A DNA stretch of 64,000 bases from contig NZ_JBGCCH010000043.1 in the NCBI RefSeq assembly GCF_041261205.1, forward strand, positions 1 to 64,000, read 5' to 3'. The stretch's first letter is position 1, and the number at the start of each line of letters is the position of its first letter. This stretch comes from Catenulispora sp. MAP5-51 (lineage in GTDB: Bacteria > Actinomycetota > Actinomycetes > Streptomycetales > Catenulisporaceae). Under the pieces are notes generated by a model. That model was not told where the DNA came from, did not search any database, and saw only the letters and a program-made list of their open reading frames with translations. A program made the translations under genes and the position numbers. Positions 40,274 to 48,061 of this stretch are shown piece by piece.

Positions 40274-41449
40274 TCACCAGCCCAGCGGATCCGCCTCATA
40301 CAGCCGTCGGGCGTCAGAGTCCTGCTCGATCAGCTTCGCGGCGTCGCGCCGGATGACCACGATCGCCGCGTCATCGGAAGGCCCTTTGCGCCGGTACCGG
40401 GTGACGTCCGCGATCAGGGCGTCGCGCAGGCTGTCGGGCCCGGGTCCGCGTCCGGGCTCAAGCTCGGGCCCGTCAACGGCCATGGCCCGCAGTCGATCGA
40501 TCAGGGGGTAGAAGTCGCCGAGGGAGTCACGGCTCTCGGTGATGCCGTCGGTCACCAGCACCAGCAGGTCACCGGCCTGGAACGGCAAGCGCTTCACAGC
40601 CGGTGGCCCGACTGCCAACTCCCCCAGGCCCAGCGGCGGTGCCGAGTCGAACTCGATCTCGGTGAGCGTTCCCTCTCCCGGGTTCAGCACCAACGCCGGC
40701 ACGTGTCCGAAGTCGATCACATCCATGCAGCCCTCGCTGATGTTCAGCAACAGCGCCGTCGCGAACCCGTCATGGTCGCGCCCCTCCACTGTTCGGGCCC
40801 AGATGTTGTGGCGCTGCATGCAGATCTCCAGACGGCGCGCCACTTCCTGGAGGCTGGCCTCGTGATATCCCGCTTCCCGAAACGCGCCCAACAGCGCCGC
40901 CGAGGCATCAACGGCGGCAAGCCCTTTTCCGCTGACGTCTCCGATCACCACACGCACGCCATAGCGGGACGGCTGTACGTCGTACCAGTCGCCGCCGATC
41001 AACGCGCCTTCCGCCGCCGGCAGATACGCCTCGGCGACACGCAGATCGGCGATCGTGCTCGGCAGCGGGCGCAGCACCGCACGCTGCACAGCTCGCGCGA
41101 CCTCGTCGGAGACGGCCAACCGGCGCCGCTGCTGCTCACGCACAGCCGCGACGAACAGTGCGGCGACAAGGCAGCCGACCACCAAGATGACGTACCCGCT
41201 GGTGAACTCGACTGCCGACCCGGCCCACGCCAGGTAGACGAAGGCTCCTATCGCGCCGGCGACCGTCAGCGCGGTGATCAATATCGAGGAGGTCAGGGCC
41301 GCGGCGACCGGTACCAGCAACAGCAGCGAGCGCGCGTGGAACCAGGCAGGTGTGAGCACGTCGGAGAGCACGATGGCTCCCACGGTCATCAGCAGCGCCA
41401 GCCCGGTCCAAAGCGGTCTCGGGCCGGACGGCGCCGCACTGAGACTCAT
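40274..41449 (-). CDS. SpoIIE-type PP2C phosphatase with membrane segments (second copy)
   Basis: A 391-aa membrane-linked phosphatase built like the one at 22854: four hydrophobic helices (residues ~15-105), a linker helix, then a SpoIIE domain with IGGDWYDV, GDVSGKGLAA, VLVTDGITESRD and a terminal GPSDDAAIVVIRR. It probably acts on an anti-anti-sigma factor or similar phosphoprotein; the partner is not in view. I prefer the ATG at 41449 to the GTG at 41461, because GGGAAGG just upstream of the ATG would serve as its ribosome site. The promoter region upstream (41490-41550) is unusually A+T-rich. Confidence 0.85.
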   Translation of the reverse strand: MSLSAAPSGPRPLWTGLALLMTVGAIVLSDVLTPAWFHARSLLLLVPVAAALTSSILITALTVAGAIGAFVYLAWAGSAVEFTSGYVILVVGCLVAALFVAAVREQQRRRLAVSDEVARAVQRAVLRPLPSTIADLRVAEAYLPAAEGALIGGDWYDVQPSRYGVRVVIGDVSGKGLAAVDASAALLGAFREAGYHEASLQEVARRLEICMQRHNIWARTVEGRDHDGFATALLLNISEGCMDVIDFGHVPALVLNPGEGTLTEIEFDSAPPLGLGELAVGPPAVKRLPFQAGDLLVLVTDGITESRDSLGDFYPLIDRLRAMAVDGPELEPGRGPGPDSLRDALIADVTRYRRKGPSDDAAIVVIRRDAAKLIEQDSDARRLYEADPLGW

Positions 41450-41552
41450 TGGCCTTCCCACTGGCTGGCGCCTTTCGCTGGGCCGTGTGCGAATTATTTG
41501 CCTATTCTATCCGAATTCATGCCAAATCATTGGAATATTGAAATACCCCCAG

Positions 41553-42005
41553 TCATTCCCGGTCGGCGGCGAAGGGGCCCTCGTCGAGGAAGCGCCGCAG
41601 GAGGCGCGCGAAGGTTTGTGCGTCGCCTTCCGGCCAGGCCGCCAGGGATTCGTCGATCCCCGCGTCCAACCGCTGCCGGCTCACCGCGATGACGGTGCGG
41701 CCGTCTTCGGTGAGCGCCAGGAGGGTGGCGCGGCCGTCGGCCGGGTCCGGCCGGCGCTCAAGCAGGCCCGCGCGTTCCAGGCGGTCGGCGCGGCGGGTGA
41801 CGGTGGTGCGGTCCAGTCCGATCTCGCGGCCCAGGTCGGCGGCGCTGCACGCGCCGGTGCGGGCCAGGCCGCTGAGGACCGGGTAGGTGAGCTCGTCGAC
41901 GGCTTCCCCCAACCCGTCGGTCAGCCGCGTGTAGAAGTGCTCACGGGTGCCTCGTCGCAGGAGTTGCCCGAGGGATTCGGCGATGTCGTGTCCGGTCGAG
42001 TTCAC
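41553..42005 (-). CDS. MarR family transcriptional regulator
   Basis: A 150-aa winged-helix regulator of the MarR type: dimer helix at the N-terminus, DNA-binding part ACSAADLGREIGLDRTTVTRRADRLERAGLL, and wing residues RRPDPADGRATLLALT. It diverges from a SnoaL-like gene (42123), and the 117-bp gap has two strong palindromes (42017-42035 and 42051-42075) that share the GCGTGC/GCACGC core. It probably represses both itself and the neighbour, with release by a small ligand. Confidence 0.87.
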   Translation of the reverse strand: MNSTGHDIAESLGQLLRRGTREHFYTRLTDGLGEAVDELTYPVLSGLARTGACSAADLGREIGLDRTTVTRRADRLERAGLLERRPDPADGRATLLALTEDGRTVIAVSRQRLDAGIDESLAAWPEGDAQTFARLLRRFLDEGPFAADRE

Positions 42006-42016
42006 CGCTCCAGATT

Positions 42017-42035
42017 AGCGTGCGCGACGCACGCT
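42017..42035. promoter_or_regulatory. MarR operator candidate 1
   Basis: AGCGTGCG, CGA, CGCACGCT: perfect 8-bp arms with a 3-bp centre, 12 bp from the MarR start. Confidence 0.7.
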
Positions 42036-42050
42036 TCTTCTGCTATCGTC

Positions 42051-42075
42051 AGATGCGTGCCCGAGGCACGCATCT
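42051..42075. promoter_or_regulatory. MarR operator candidate 2
   Basis: AGATGCGTGC and GCACGCATCT are perfect 10-bp arms with a 5-bp centre. A TATCGT hexamer between the two operators (42044-42049) may be a -10 for the rightward gene. Confidence 0.7.
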
Positions 42076-42122
42076 CAGAACGATCCAGGCGGGCACACCC
42101 CGCGCGCACCCGGAGGAATCCC

Positions 42123-42515
42123 ATGAACACCACCGACATCCGCACCGCTCTCACCGACCTGCTCCTGACCCCCGGCCTGGACCTGGACGAGGCCGCCGAG
42201 CGGCACTTCGCCCCCGACTACCGCCAGCGCACCGACGGCGACTGGGCCGACCGCACCGAGTTCCTCGCCCACATCGCCCACCTGCGCACCATCACCGCCG
42301 GCGGCTCGGTCGAGGTCCACGACGAGCTCTCCCGCGACAACCGGTACGCCGACCGCCACACGATGGAGATCGTCAAGACCGACGGATCCACAGTCCGCAT
42401 GGAGGTCTACCTCTTCGCCGAGTTCGCCCCCGACGGCCGCTTCCGCCGCATCGAGGAGACGACCCTGATGCTCTCCGGCTCCGACAGCGACCGGAACCTC
42501 GGCAGCGCCCGCTGA
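42123..42515 (+). CDS. SnoaL/NTF2-like protein
   Basis: A 130-aa single-domain protein with the cone-shaped NTF2-like pattern: N-terminal helix, AERHFAPDYRQRTDGDW, a FLAHIAHLRT helix, and C-terminal strands with MEVYLFAEFAPDGRFRRIEETTL. The family includes ligand-binding proteins and small isomerases or hydrolases; the role here is unknown. It is divergent from and probably controlled by the MarR regulator. ATG at 42123 follows GGAGG. Confidence 0.75.
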   Translation: MNTTDIRTALTDLLLTPGLDLDEAAERHFAPDYRQRTDGDWADRTEFLAHIAHLRTITAGGSVEVHDELSRDNRYADRHTMEIVKTDGSTVRMEVYLFAEFAPDGRFRRIEETTLMLSGSDSDRNLGSAR

Positions 42516-42652
42516 GCTCGCGCGTCACACCTCACATCGGCGCTCCGTGAAGACCTCACAGAGATCGAAGTGCTCCGGAGCGCATGTTCTGGCCACGTCT
42601 GGGCAGCCGGGTGCTGCAAGTCCACCACCCAGCTGAACCGAGAGGGACCAGC

Positions 42653-43123
42653 ATGAAGCACCTGACGCACAAGGCGCCGGAACGCAGTCGTCTTGGCGAG
42701 GTCGGGCACACCGTGTCCGAGCGCACCGCCGAGGCCGGACACAAGCTCCGCGAAGAGTTCGACGAGGTGGCGCCCAAGGTCACCACGGCCGCGTCGAGGG
42801 CGGCGCACACGGTCGCGCACACCACGGCCGAACGCACCCGCCCGATCCGGGCCGAGGCCGCCTCCCGGGGTTCGGCGGCACTGTCCGGCCTGCTCGGCGA
42901 GGTGAGCCCGGCCCAGATCGAGCGGATCTCGCGGCATGGGACGCGCGGCGGCGGGTCCCGGTCCCGCGGCAGGATCGCGCTGCTGCTGGCCGCGGTGGGC
43001 GGCGTGCTGGTCTGGGTGATGTGGTGGAAGCGCTCCGACCCGACCCTGAGCCCGTGGCCGGAGGACGCCTCCGCGCTGGCACCGGAACCGGTCGCGGGTG
43101 CGGCTGAGCCGAAGACGCCCTGA
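42653..43123 (+). CDS. Single-pass membrane protein, helical (DUF5324-like, tentative)
   Basis: A 156-aa protein. Residues 1-95 form long charged helices with VSERTAEAGHKLREEF and AHTTAERTRPIRAEA, resembling the YtxH/DUF5324 type of actinomycete proteins. A membrane helix follows at ~108-124 (IALLLAAVGGVLVWVMWW), then a short Pro/Ala tail. No catalytic motif is seen. ATG at 42653 follows GAGAGGGA. The family name is a tentative match from memory; it appears to be monocistronic. Confidence 0.65.
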   Translation: MKHLTHKAPERSRLGEVGHTVSERTAEAGHKLREEFDEVAPKVTTAASRAAHTVAHTTAERTRPIRAEAASRGSAALSGLLGEVSPAQIERISRHGTRGGGSRSRGRIALLLAAVGGVLVWVMWWKRSDPTLSPWPEDASALAPEPVAGAAEPKTP

Positions 43124-43135
43124 GCGGGTATCGGT

Positions 43136-43240
43136 CGCCGGGCCGCCGGACCACCGGACCACCGGACCACCGGGCCGCCGGGCTGCCGGGTCGCCGGGTT
43201 GCCGGACCACCGGGTTGCCAGGCCGCCGAGCCGCCGAGCC
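43136..43240. repeat. 9-bp G+C-rich tandem repeat between converging genes
   Basis: About eleven drifting copies of a 9-bp unit such as CCGGACCAC, CCGGGCCGC or CCGGGTTGC fill the gap between the membrane-protein gene and the LysR gene. Confidence 0.8.
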
Positions 43241-43257
43241 CAACCGTCGCAGACCTC

Positions 43258-44244
43258 TCAGCCGGCCCACGAGTCGGCACTCGTCCACACGTCCGGGTGC
43301 TCGTCGGCCAAGGCGGCAGCCGCGTCCCGGGTCTGGGCGACGAACCTCTGCACGGTGGCCGGCAGCCCGGTCGCGCGCCTGAGCAGGGTCGTGGTGTTGG
43401 TCTGGTCGGCGACCGGGATGAAAGCCAGTTCCGGATCGGCAGCCAGGCGGAAGGACCCCGGCACCACCGAGATGCCCAGTCCGCCCCGGACGAGGTTCAG
43501 CACTGCCGAGGGTGCGGTCTGGACAGGCCGGATCGACACCCCCGAGGCGTCCGCGGCGGTCCGCAGCAGGTGCCAGCAGTGGCCGCGTTCCTGGACGGGA
43601 AACAGCACCGGATAGGAGCTGAGGTCCTTGGGCCCGATGCTGTCCAGCGCGGACAGGGCATGGCCGGCCGGGACGACGGCGTAGCTCTTCTCGGTCAGCA
43701 AGGGCTCGGCGAGCAAACCGGGCGTGTCGGGCTCGTCCCGGGAATCCCAGGAATCCCAGGACAGGGCCAGATCGATGTCTCCCCGGGACACGGCGGCGGC
43801 CTGCTCCTGGTCGGGCAGTTCCAGAACCTCGACCGGGACTTCGGGATAGTCGCGCCGGAACTCCCGCAACGCCTGGGCGATCAGGCTCTGGGAAGGCAGC
43901 GGCATCGGCGCGGCGATGCGGACCGCGGCGACCGGCCCGCCGGCCAGCATCGCAGAGACCTGCAGGATCCAGTCGTTCTGAGCCAGAGCCTGCCTGGCCT
44001 CCGGCAGGATCCGGGCACCGGCCGCGGTCAGGGCGGCCCCGCGCGGGGTCCGCGTGAACAGCTCCAATCCCAGCTGCCGTTCGAGCTGCTGGATCTGCCG
44101 GCTCAGGGCGGGCTGCGCGATGGCCAGCCGGGACGCCGCGTTCCCGAAGTGGCCCTCCTCCGCGACGGCGACGAAGCCGCGGAGCAAACGGGGATCGAGG
44201 TCCGCCCGATCCTGCGGCGCTTGTCTGCCCATCCGCCCCATCAT
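43258..44244 (-). CDS. LysR family transcriptional regulator (copy 1)
   Basis: A 328-aa LysR regulator. The N-terminal winged helix shows LLRGFVAVAEEGHFGNAASRL, recognition helix QPALSRQIQQLERQLG, and LFTRTPRGAALTAAG. The C-terminal domain is a periplasmic-binding-like effector domain. A WDSWDSRD repeat near residue 165 comes from a 9-bp DNA duplication. The start is uncertain among clustered ATGs at 44265, 44244, 44241 and 44232; GGGGAAGG favours 44244 or 44241. It diverges from a cupin gene. The shared 17-bp motif at 44298-44314 links it to the paralogous LysR pair at 48062-49745. Confidence 0.85.
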   Translation of the reverse strand: MMGRMGRQAPQDRADLDPRLLRGFVAVAEEGHFGNAASRLAIAQPALSRQIQQLERQLGLELFTRTPRGAALTAAGARILPEARQALAQNDWILQVSAMLAGGPVAAVRIAAPMPLPSQSLIAQALREFRRDYPEVPVEVLELPDQEQAAAVSRGDIDLALSWDSWDSRDEPDTPGLLAEPLLTEKSYAVVPAGHALSALDSIGPKDLSSYPVLFPVQERGHCWHLLRTAADASGVSIRPVQTAPSAVLNLVRGGLGISVVPGSFRLAADPELAFIPVADQTNTTTLLRRATGLPATVQRFVAQTRDAAAALADEHPDVWTSADSWAG

Positions 44245-44297
44245 CCCTTCCCCACCTTGCCTCATGCCGCCTCGACGTCGGGTGATGCCGGCGATGC

Positions 44298-44318
44298 CTT
44301 GGACGCCCCATCGGGGCG
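44298..44318 (+). promoter_or_regulatory. LysR-associated promoter motif, copy 1
   Basis: CTTGGACGCCCCATCGG (44298-44314) is identical to 48981-48997. Here it extends into a palindrome CGCCCC-ATC-GGGGCG (44304-44318). It ends 21 bp before the cupin ATG. Confidence 0.65.
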
Positions 44319-44335
44319 CGAACGACAGTGGAGCC

Positions 44336-44806
44336 ATGACACAGCCTCGGGGCGGGACAAGTACACCCGTCATCACAACTCCCGACAATCAGGCCTCCAT
44401 TCCGTTCCTCGGCGCACTCCTGCGTCTGCGCGCCGGCTCAGAACACACCGGCGGGACTTTCGCACTCCTGGAGCACACCGGGGAACGCGGCTACATGTCC
44501 CCGCTGCACCTGCACCGCGACGGCGAGGAGACCTTCCTGGTCCTGGAAGGAGAGCTGCGAGTCGAGGTCGGCGACGACCGGCACCAGGTCGGCCCCGGCG
44601 GCCTGGCACTGCTCCCCCGCGACCTGCCCCACGGCTTCGTCGTCGTCTCGCCCCAGGCCCGCTTCCTGACCCTGCACACCCCGGGAGGCTTCGAGCGCTT
44701 CGTCGCGAAGGCCGCGGCCCACGGCGAGCCGCTCGGACCGGACGAGCTGACCCGCCTGGCCGCCGAGTTCGGCGTCGAGATCGTGGGGCCGCCGTTGCTG
44801 CCGTAA
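44336..44806 (+). CDS. Cupin-domain protein
   Basis: A 156-aa protein with one cupin barrel. Motif 1 is SPLHLHRDGEETFLVLEGE (two His, Glu and a later His as metal ligands), and motif 2 is LLPRDLPHGFVV. The C-terminal ~40 residues form helices that include DELTRLAAEFGVEI. Small cupins of this kind act as dioxygenases, isomerases or binding proteins; no substrate can be named. ATG at 44336. It is divergent from a LysR gene with a 91-bp gap that holds the LysR motif. Confidence 0.8.
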   Translation: MTQPRGGTSTPVITTPDNQASIPFLGALLRLRAGSEHTGGTFALLEHTGERGYMSPLHLHRDGEETFLVLEGELRVEVGDDRHQVGPGGLALLPRDLPHGFVVVSPQARFLTLHTPGGFERFVAKAAAHGEPLGPDELTRLAAEFGVEIVGPPLLP

Positions 44807-44811
44807 GCGGA

Positions 44812-45234
44812 TCAGTCTTCGGATTCGGCGCCGCTGTCACCGGTGTCGCGCAACTCCTCACCGGGAAGTTCTGGATGTCGCCGGCCGAGGTCTCCAAGTG
44901 CAGTTCGATGCCGGGTCCGGGGTTGAAGCCGTCGGTGTACTCGACGACGACCGTGCTGTGGTTCAGCAGCTCGCCCGGGCGGAATCCGATCTCCAGGCAG
45001 GGCCGGACGGCCTCGGCGTCGATGCGCGCCATGAGGCCGTCCGGAAGGTCTTCGCCATCCGAGGGGTGGTCACATGCCACAGGCGTGGCCGTTCGCGCAG
45101 CCGGCGGAGGTGAACGAGCCCGTGATGGTGAGGGTCGCGTGGCCGGTGTCGCCGTCGACCTTGTCGTTCAGCGCCGTCCTGTCGATCGCCGCGTTCGCTG
45201 CGATACCCGCCCAGGCGAGCCGTCGATCAAGATT
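44812..45234 (-). pseudogene. Decayed gene(s), unknown family, with frameshifts
   Basis: Two overlapping minus-strand fragments look protein-like but lack an intact gene. Fragment A (45070-45234) has no start codon and reads LAWAGIAANAAIDRTALND, later LTITGSFTSAGCANGHACGM, then stops. Fragment B starts at GTG 45080 in another frame (LPDGLMARIDAEAV, then LEIGFRPGELLNHSTVVVEY). Near 44875 a change of frame leads to a natural-looking acidic end (ELPGEELRDTGDSGAESED) and a TGA at 44812; without it the frame runs on, antisense to the cupin gene. This pattern fits a small truncated, frameshifted remnant. The family is unknown. Confidence 0.45.
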
Positions 45235-45342
45235 TCAGGACCCGTACATGCGCATCAACCTGCGTGTGATGAACGCGTGGCAAAGCTCTGATGCAGACGG
45301 CAAGCGTGGGCGCTGCTACCTCTTCCGCGCCCGTCGACAAAT

Positions 45343-45407
45343 CTAGGTCGGGCCTAAATTTGTGCTTGACATAGAGCTAGGTCGGACCTAAATTCTAGGT
45401 CGAACCC
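45343..45407 (+). promoter_or_regulatory. Promoter with three repeated operators
   Basis: TTGACA at 45366-45371 and TAAATT at 45389-45394 are separated by exactly 17 bp. Three copies of CTAGGTCGRRCCYAAATT-type elements begin at 45343, 45377 and 45395 (the last lacks its end). Copy 2 holds a perfect palindrome TAGGTC-G-GACCTA and lies between -35 and -10. It drives the gene at 45440. No regulator gene is adjacent. Confidence 0.75.
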
Positions 45408-45439
45408 AGTTACTTGAACCGCATCCGAGGAGCCCCGCC

Positions 45440-45943
45440 ATGAGCCTGACCGACACCCTCAGCCCCGTCCGTCGCGCCGCTTCGAAGCGCTCCGGGGGCG
45501 CCGCGCAGGTCGACGTCTCGCAGGTGCGGCCGCTGCCGACGTGGTTCTTCGCCTTCGAGGGCGTCCTGGCCGGCTCCTACGACCTCGTGAAGATGAGCCC
45601 GAAGGCGCTGCCGGTCCTCGTCGGGCTGGGCCTGGTCAACGGGCTCGTGTCGGCGACCGTGCTGCGCCGGCGGATCAAGCTGGTCCGCGCCATGCTGCGC
45701 GGCAAGCGCACCCGCGCCATCGCCGTCGGCCTGATCGGCCTGCGGATGGGGACGCATCTGCTGCTGGGCGCGGCCGGGGCCGCCATCACCACCGCGACCG
45801 GGCACGCGATCATGGCGGTGGTCATGGCCGGGCTGACCGTCGCGCTGCTGCGCTTCGACCAGACCGTCACCTTCCGCGCTCTGGCCACCGATGCCAACGC
45901 CAATGCCGCTGCCGATGCCGTCGCCCCGCGCGAAGGCGCGTGA
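45440..45943 (+). CDS. Small membrane protein, unknown family
   Basis: A 167-aa protein with 3-4 hydrophobic segments: around WFFAFEGVLAGSYDL, ALPVLVGLGLVNGLV, GLRMGTHLLLGAAGAAI and TGHAIMAVVMAGLTVALL. The N-terminal ~30 residues are basic and soluble. The C-terminus is an Ala/Asn/Asp repeat (DANANAAADAVA) from a 6-bp DNA repeat. ATG at 45440 follows GAGGAG. It is strongly promoter-controlled (see the three-operator promoter), which suggests an inducible, perhaps stress or drug-linked, role; nothing in the protein shows it. Confidence 0.68.
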   Translation: MSLTDTLSPVRRAASKRSGGAAQVDVSQVRPLPTWFFAFEGVLAGSYDLVKMSPKALPVLVGLGLVNGLVSATVLRRRIKLVRAMLRGKRTRAIAVGLIGLRMGTHLLLGAAGAAITTATGHAIMAVVMAGLTVALLRFDQTVTFRALATDANANAAADAVAPREGA

Positions 45944-45949
45944 CGCTGT

Positions 45950-45989
45950 ACTTCCAGACTTCCAGACTTCCAGACTTCCAGACTTCCAG
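45950..45989. repeat. 8-bp tandem repeat
   Basis: Five exact copies of ACTTCCAG between converging genes, 6 bp from each stop. Confidence 0.95.
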
Positions 45990-45994
45990 GTCGA

Positions 45995-46810
45995 CTACGT
46001 GCTCGCCGACGTCGGCGTGGCAGCACCGCGGTGGTGCTCGGAAGGTCGCTCCCGACCCATCGCGTTGCGCAAGGCGGGCGGCGGCGCCTTGAGCACGATC
46101 ATCCGGCGGTAGCCGCCCAGCCGCTCATAGCAGTACACGGCATGGGAACCGAGTGCGAGCACCATCTGCTTCCACCGCGGCCACTCCAGAATCCGCCCCA
46201 TGTGCTTCATCACCGCGAGGCTCACCGCGCGGTAGACGCGGATCTCCGCGAGCGCGGTGGTGCGCAGCAGGCTCTCGATCTCGTCGCGGTGCCCCTGCGC
46301 GGACAGCCGGAGCAGCTCCTCGTGGCAGTACGCGAGGTGGTTGTTCTCGTCGGCACAGATCATCCGGACCGCACGCCCGAGCTCCGGGTCGTCGCCGAAG
46401 ATCTTGCGCAGCAGGCGCATCTGCTCGGCCGCGCGCTGCTCGGTCACCCGGCTGTGTACGAGGTAGACGAGCACGTCGTGCTCGGTCAGCGGCTCGTCGC
46501 GGCCCAGCCGCTCATGGGCCAGGCCGATGCCCTGCCGTTCCAGGAGCATCGTGTAGTCGGTCTCGGGCGGCACCTGGACCGGCTCGAGCCCGCGCTTGCG
46601 CAGCAGGCTGCGGAAGATGCGGCCGTGCTTGTCCTCGTCCGCGCCGTGCCTGGCCACCTTCGGCGCCAGGACGCGGTCGGGGACCAGCCGGGCGATGCGT
46701 CCGTTCTCCCAGCCGCCCTGGCTCTCCCCCTGCATGGCGATGCTGCAGAACAGCCGGTAGGACTGGTCGTCGTCGCGGATCTCGCCGAAAAGGCTCGCGG
46801 CCGTCAGCAT
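45995..46810 (-). CDS. Ferritin-like di-iron protein
   Basis: A 271-aa four-helix-bundle protein. The candidate iron ligands are a Glu in the first helix (CSIAMQGESQGGW), the E-x2-H pair in GADEDKHGRIF, Glu residues of the RVTEQRAAEQM helix, and a second E-x2-H in CADENNHLAYCHEE. This spacing matches ferritin-like oxidases and storage proteins. A C-terminal part with KHMGRILEWPRWKQMVLAL and a basic tail follows. The start is the ATG at 46810; the frame is open upstream, but that stretch is antisense to the cupin gene. The two diverge over a 144-bp gap. Confidence 0.75.
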   Translation of the reverse strand: MLTAASLFGEIRDDDQSYRLFCSIAMQGESQGGWENGRIARLVPDRVLAPKVARHGADEDKHGRIFRSLLRKRGLEPVQVPPETDYTMLLERQGIGLAHERLGRDEPLTEHDVLVYLVHSRVTEQRAAEQMRLLRKIFGDDPELGRAVRMICADENNHLAYCHEELLRLSAQGHRDEIESLLRTTALAEIRVYRAVSLAVMKHMGRILEWPRWKQMVLALGSHAVYCYERLGGYRRMIVLKAPPPALRNAMGRERPSEHHRGAATPTSAST

Positions 46811-46954
46811 CCTGCACCGCCTTCCGCGGTAACGCCTCTGTACGTAGCCACAAGTCAAAGCCGCACCACCGCACCCCGCCAGTCCCTCAGCGGCGGCACT
46901 AGCCCGAACGATGGACGCCGGGGTCCCGGCGCAGGTGGCGCTAGCCTGGTCCGC

Positions 46955-47461
46955 ATGAGCGATGTCATCGGAGAGGCGCCCCGCGGCTTCGTGCTCGGCC
47001 AGGGCGAAGGCGGACGGCTCGACCTCCCGGATTGGGACATGGCGGTCAAGGTCGGGGCCGCGGACACCGGTGGTGCGCTCACCGTCGTCGAGGGCGTCCT
47101 CAAACCGGGGCACCCGGGCCCGGCGCCGCATGTGCACCAGGGACACGACGAGTGTTTCGTCCTGCTTGAAGGCCGCATGCGGTTCCGGATCGATGCGGGC
47201 TTCCGGACCGCGGCGGCAGGCGACACCGTGTTCGCCGGACGCGGTCTGGCCCACGGCTTCGCCAATCCGTTCGCCGAATCGGCACGCTACATCGTCATGC
47301 TCACGCCCAGCGGCTACGAAGACTACTTCGCCGAACTGGCCGCGCGGATCGGCGAGCTCGGGCACGCGCCGGATCCGGAATGGATCGAAGCGCTGATGGC
47401 CCGCTACGCGACCCGGCCAGTGCCGGCGGTACCCGACCTGGACCTCCCGGCCACGACGTAG
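46955..47461 (+). CDS. Cupin-domain protein
   Basis: A 168-aa single cupin. Metal-ligand motif 1 is PAPHVHQGHDECFVLLEG (His, His, Glu), and motif 2 is FAGRGLAHGFANPF. The C-terminus (YEDYFAELAARIGEL, then a PEWIEALMARY helix) is typical of small quercetinase-like cupins. The substrate is unknown. ATG at 46955. Divergent from the ferritin-like gene. Confidence 0.8.
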   Translation: MSDVIGEAPRGFVLGQGEGGRLDLPDWDMAVKVGAADTGGALTVVEGVLKPGHPGPAPHVHQGHDECFVLLEGRMRFRIDAGFRTAAAGDTVFAGRGLAHGFANPFAESARYIVMLTPSGYEDYFAELAARIGELGHAPDPEWIEALMARYATRPVPAVPDLDLPATT

Positions 47462-47527
47462 TACGAGACTCGCCGGGCCTTCTGGCGCTCTCGGGCCGCG
47501 GCCAGGCCGGTTGCCCGCTCAGCACGA

Positions 47528-48052
47528 TCAGGCGAAGCGCCAGCGGTCGAAGGCGGAGGACGGGTCCTCGGGCGACGACCACCGGATGACGATGCGCCGC
47601 TGATCCCAGGTCTTCTCTGCGCCGTTCTTCTCTGCGCCCTTCTTCTCTGCGCCGTCCTCACTGCGATCCATCAGATAGGCGCGGAACAACAGCATTTCGC
47701 CACCGCCGACACCGATCGCCGGGTGGTCGTCGGGGTTGAGTTCCCATTCCAGGCGGTACTCGCGGGTCACGGCTCCGGGCGAGAGGTCCACGGCGCACTC
47801 GATGTGGCGGGGGTCCTCGCCCGGGACGATCACCGCGTCGCGCTCCGGCCCCAGAACGGAGCCGTCCTGCGCGCAGTCGTGGTAGCGCAGCAGGGTCACG
47901 TGCGGCAGGTAGCGGCGCAGCCGCAGGATCGTGCCGGCTCCGTCGTCCGTCGGCCGGATCAGGATACGAGCATGGCCGCGAACCGTGCCGACGGGCTGCT
48001 CCATGGTGAATTCCGCCGTCAGTTCAGGACTCTCTTGGCTCGATGCCGCCAT
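47528..48052 (-). CDS. Hypothetical protein, 174 aa
   Basis: A soluble protein of unknown family. It appears to be mostly beta-sheet: VGTVRGHARILIRPTDDG, ILRLRRYLPHVTLLRYHDC, then EYRLEWELNPDDHPAIGVGG. An EKKGAEKNGAEKTW segment near residue 137 derives from a 15-bp DNA repeat. ATG at 48052. It follows the LysR gene's end by 9 bp on the same strand and may be cotranscribed with it. No function can be assigned. Confidence 0.6.
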   Translation of the reverse strand: MAASSQESPELTAEFTMEQPVGTVRGHARILIRPTDDGAGTILRLRRYLPHVTLLRYHDCAQDGSVLGPERDAVIVPGEDPRHIECAVDLSPGAVTREYRLEWELNPDDHPAIGVGGGEMLLFRAYLMDRSEDGAEKKGAEKNGAEKTWDQRRIVIRWSSPEDPSSAFDRWRFA

Positions 48053-48061
48053 ACGAGCAGC

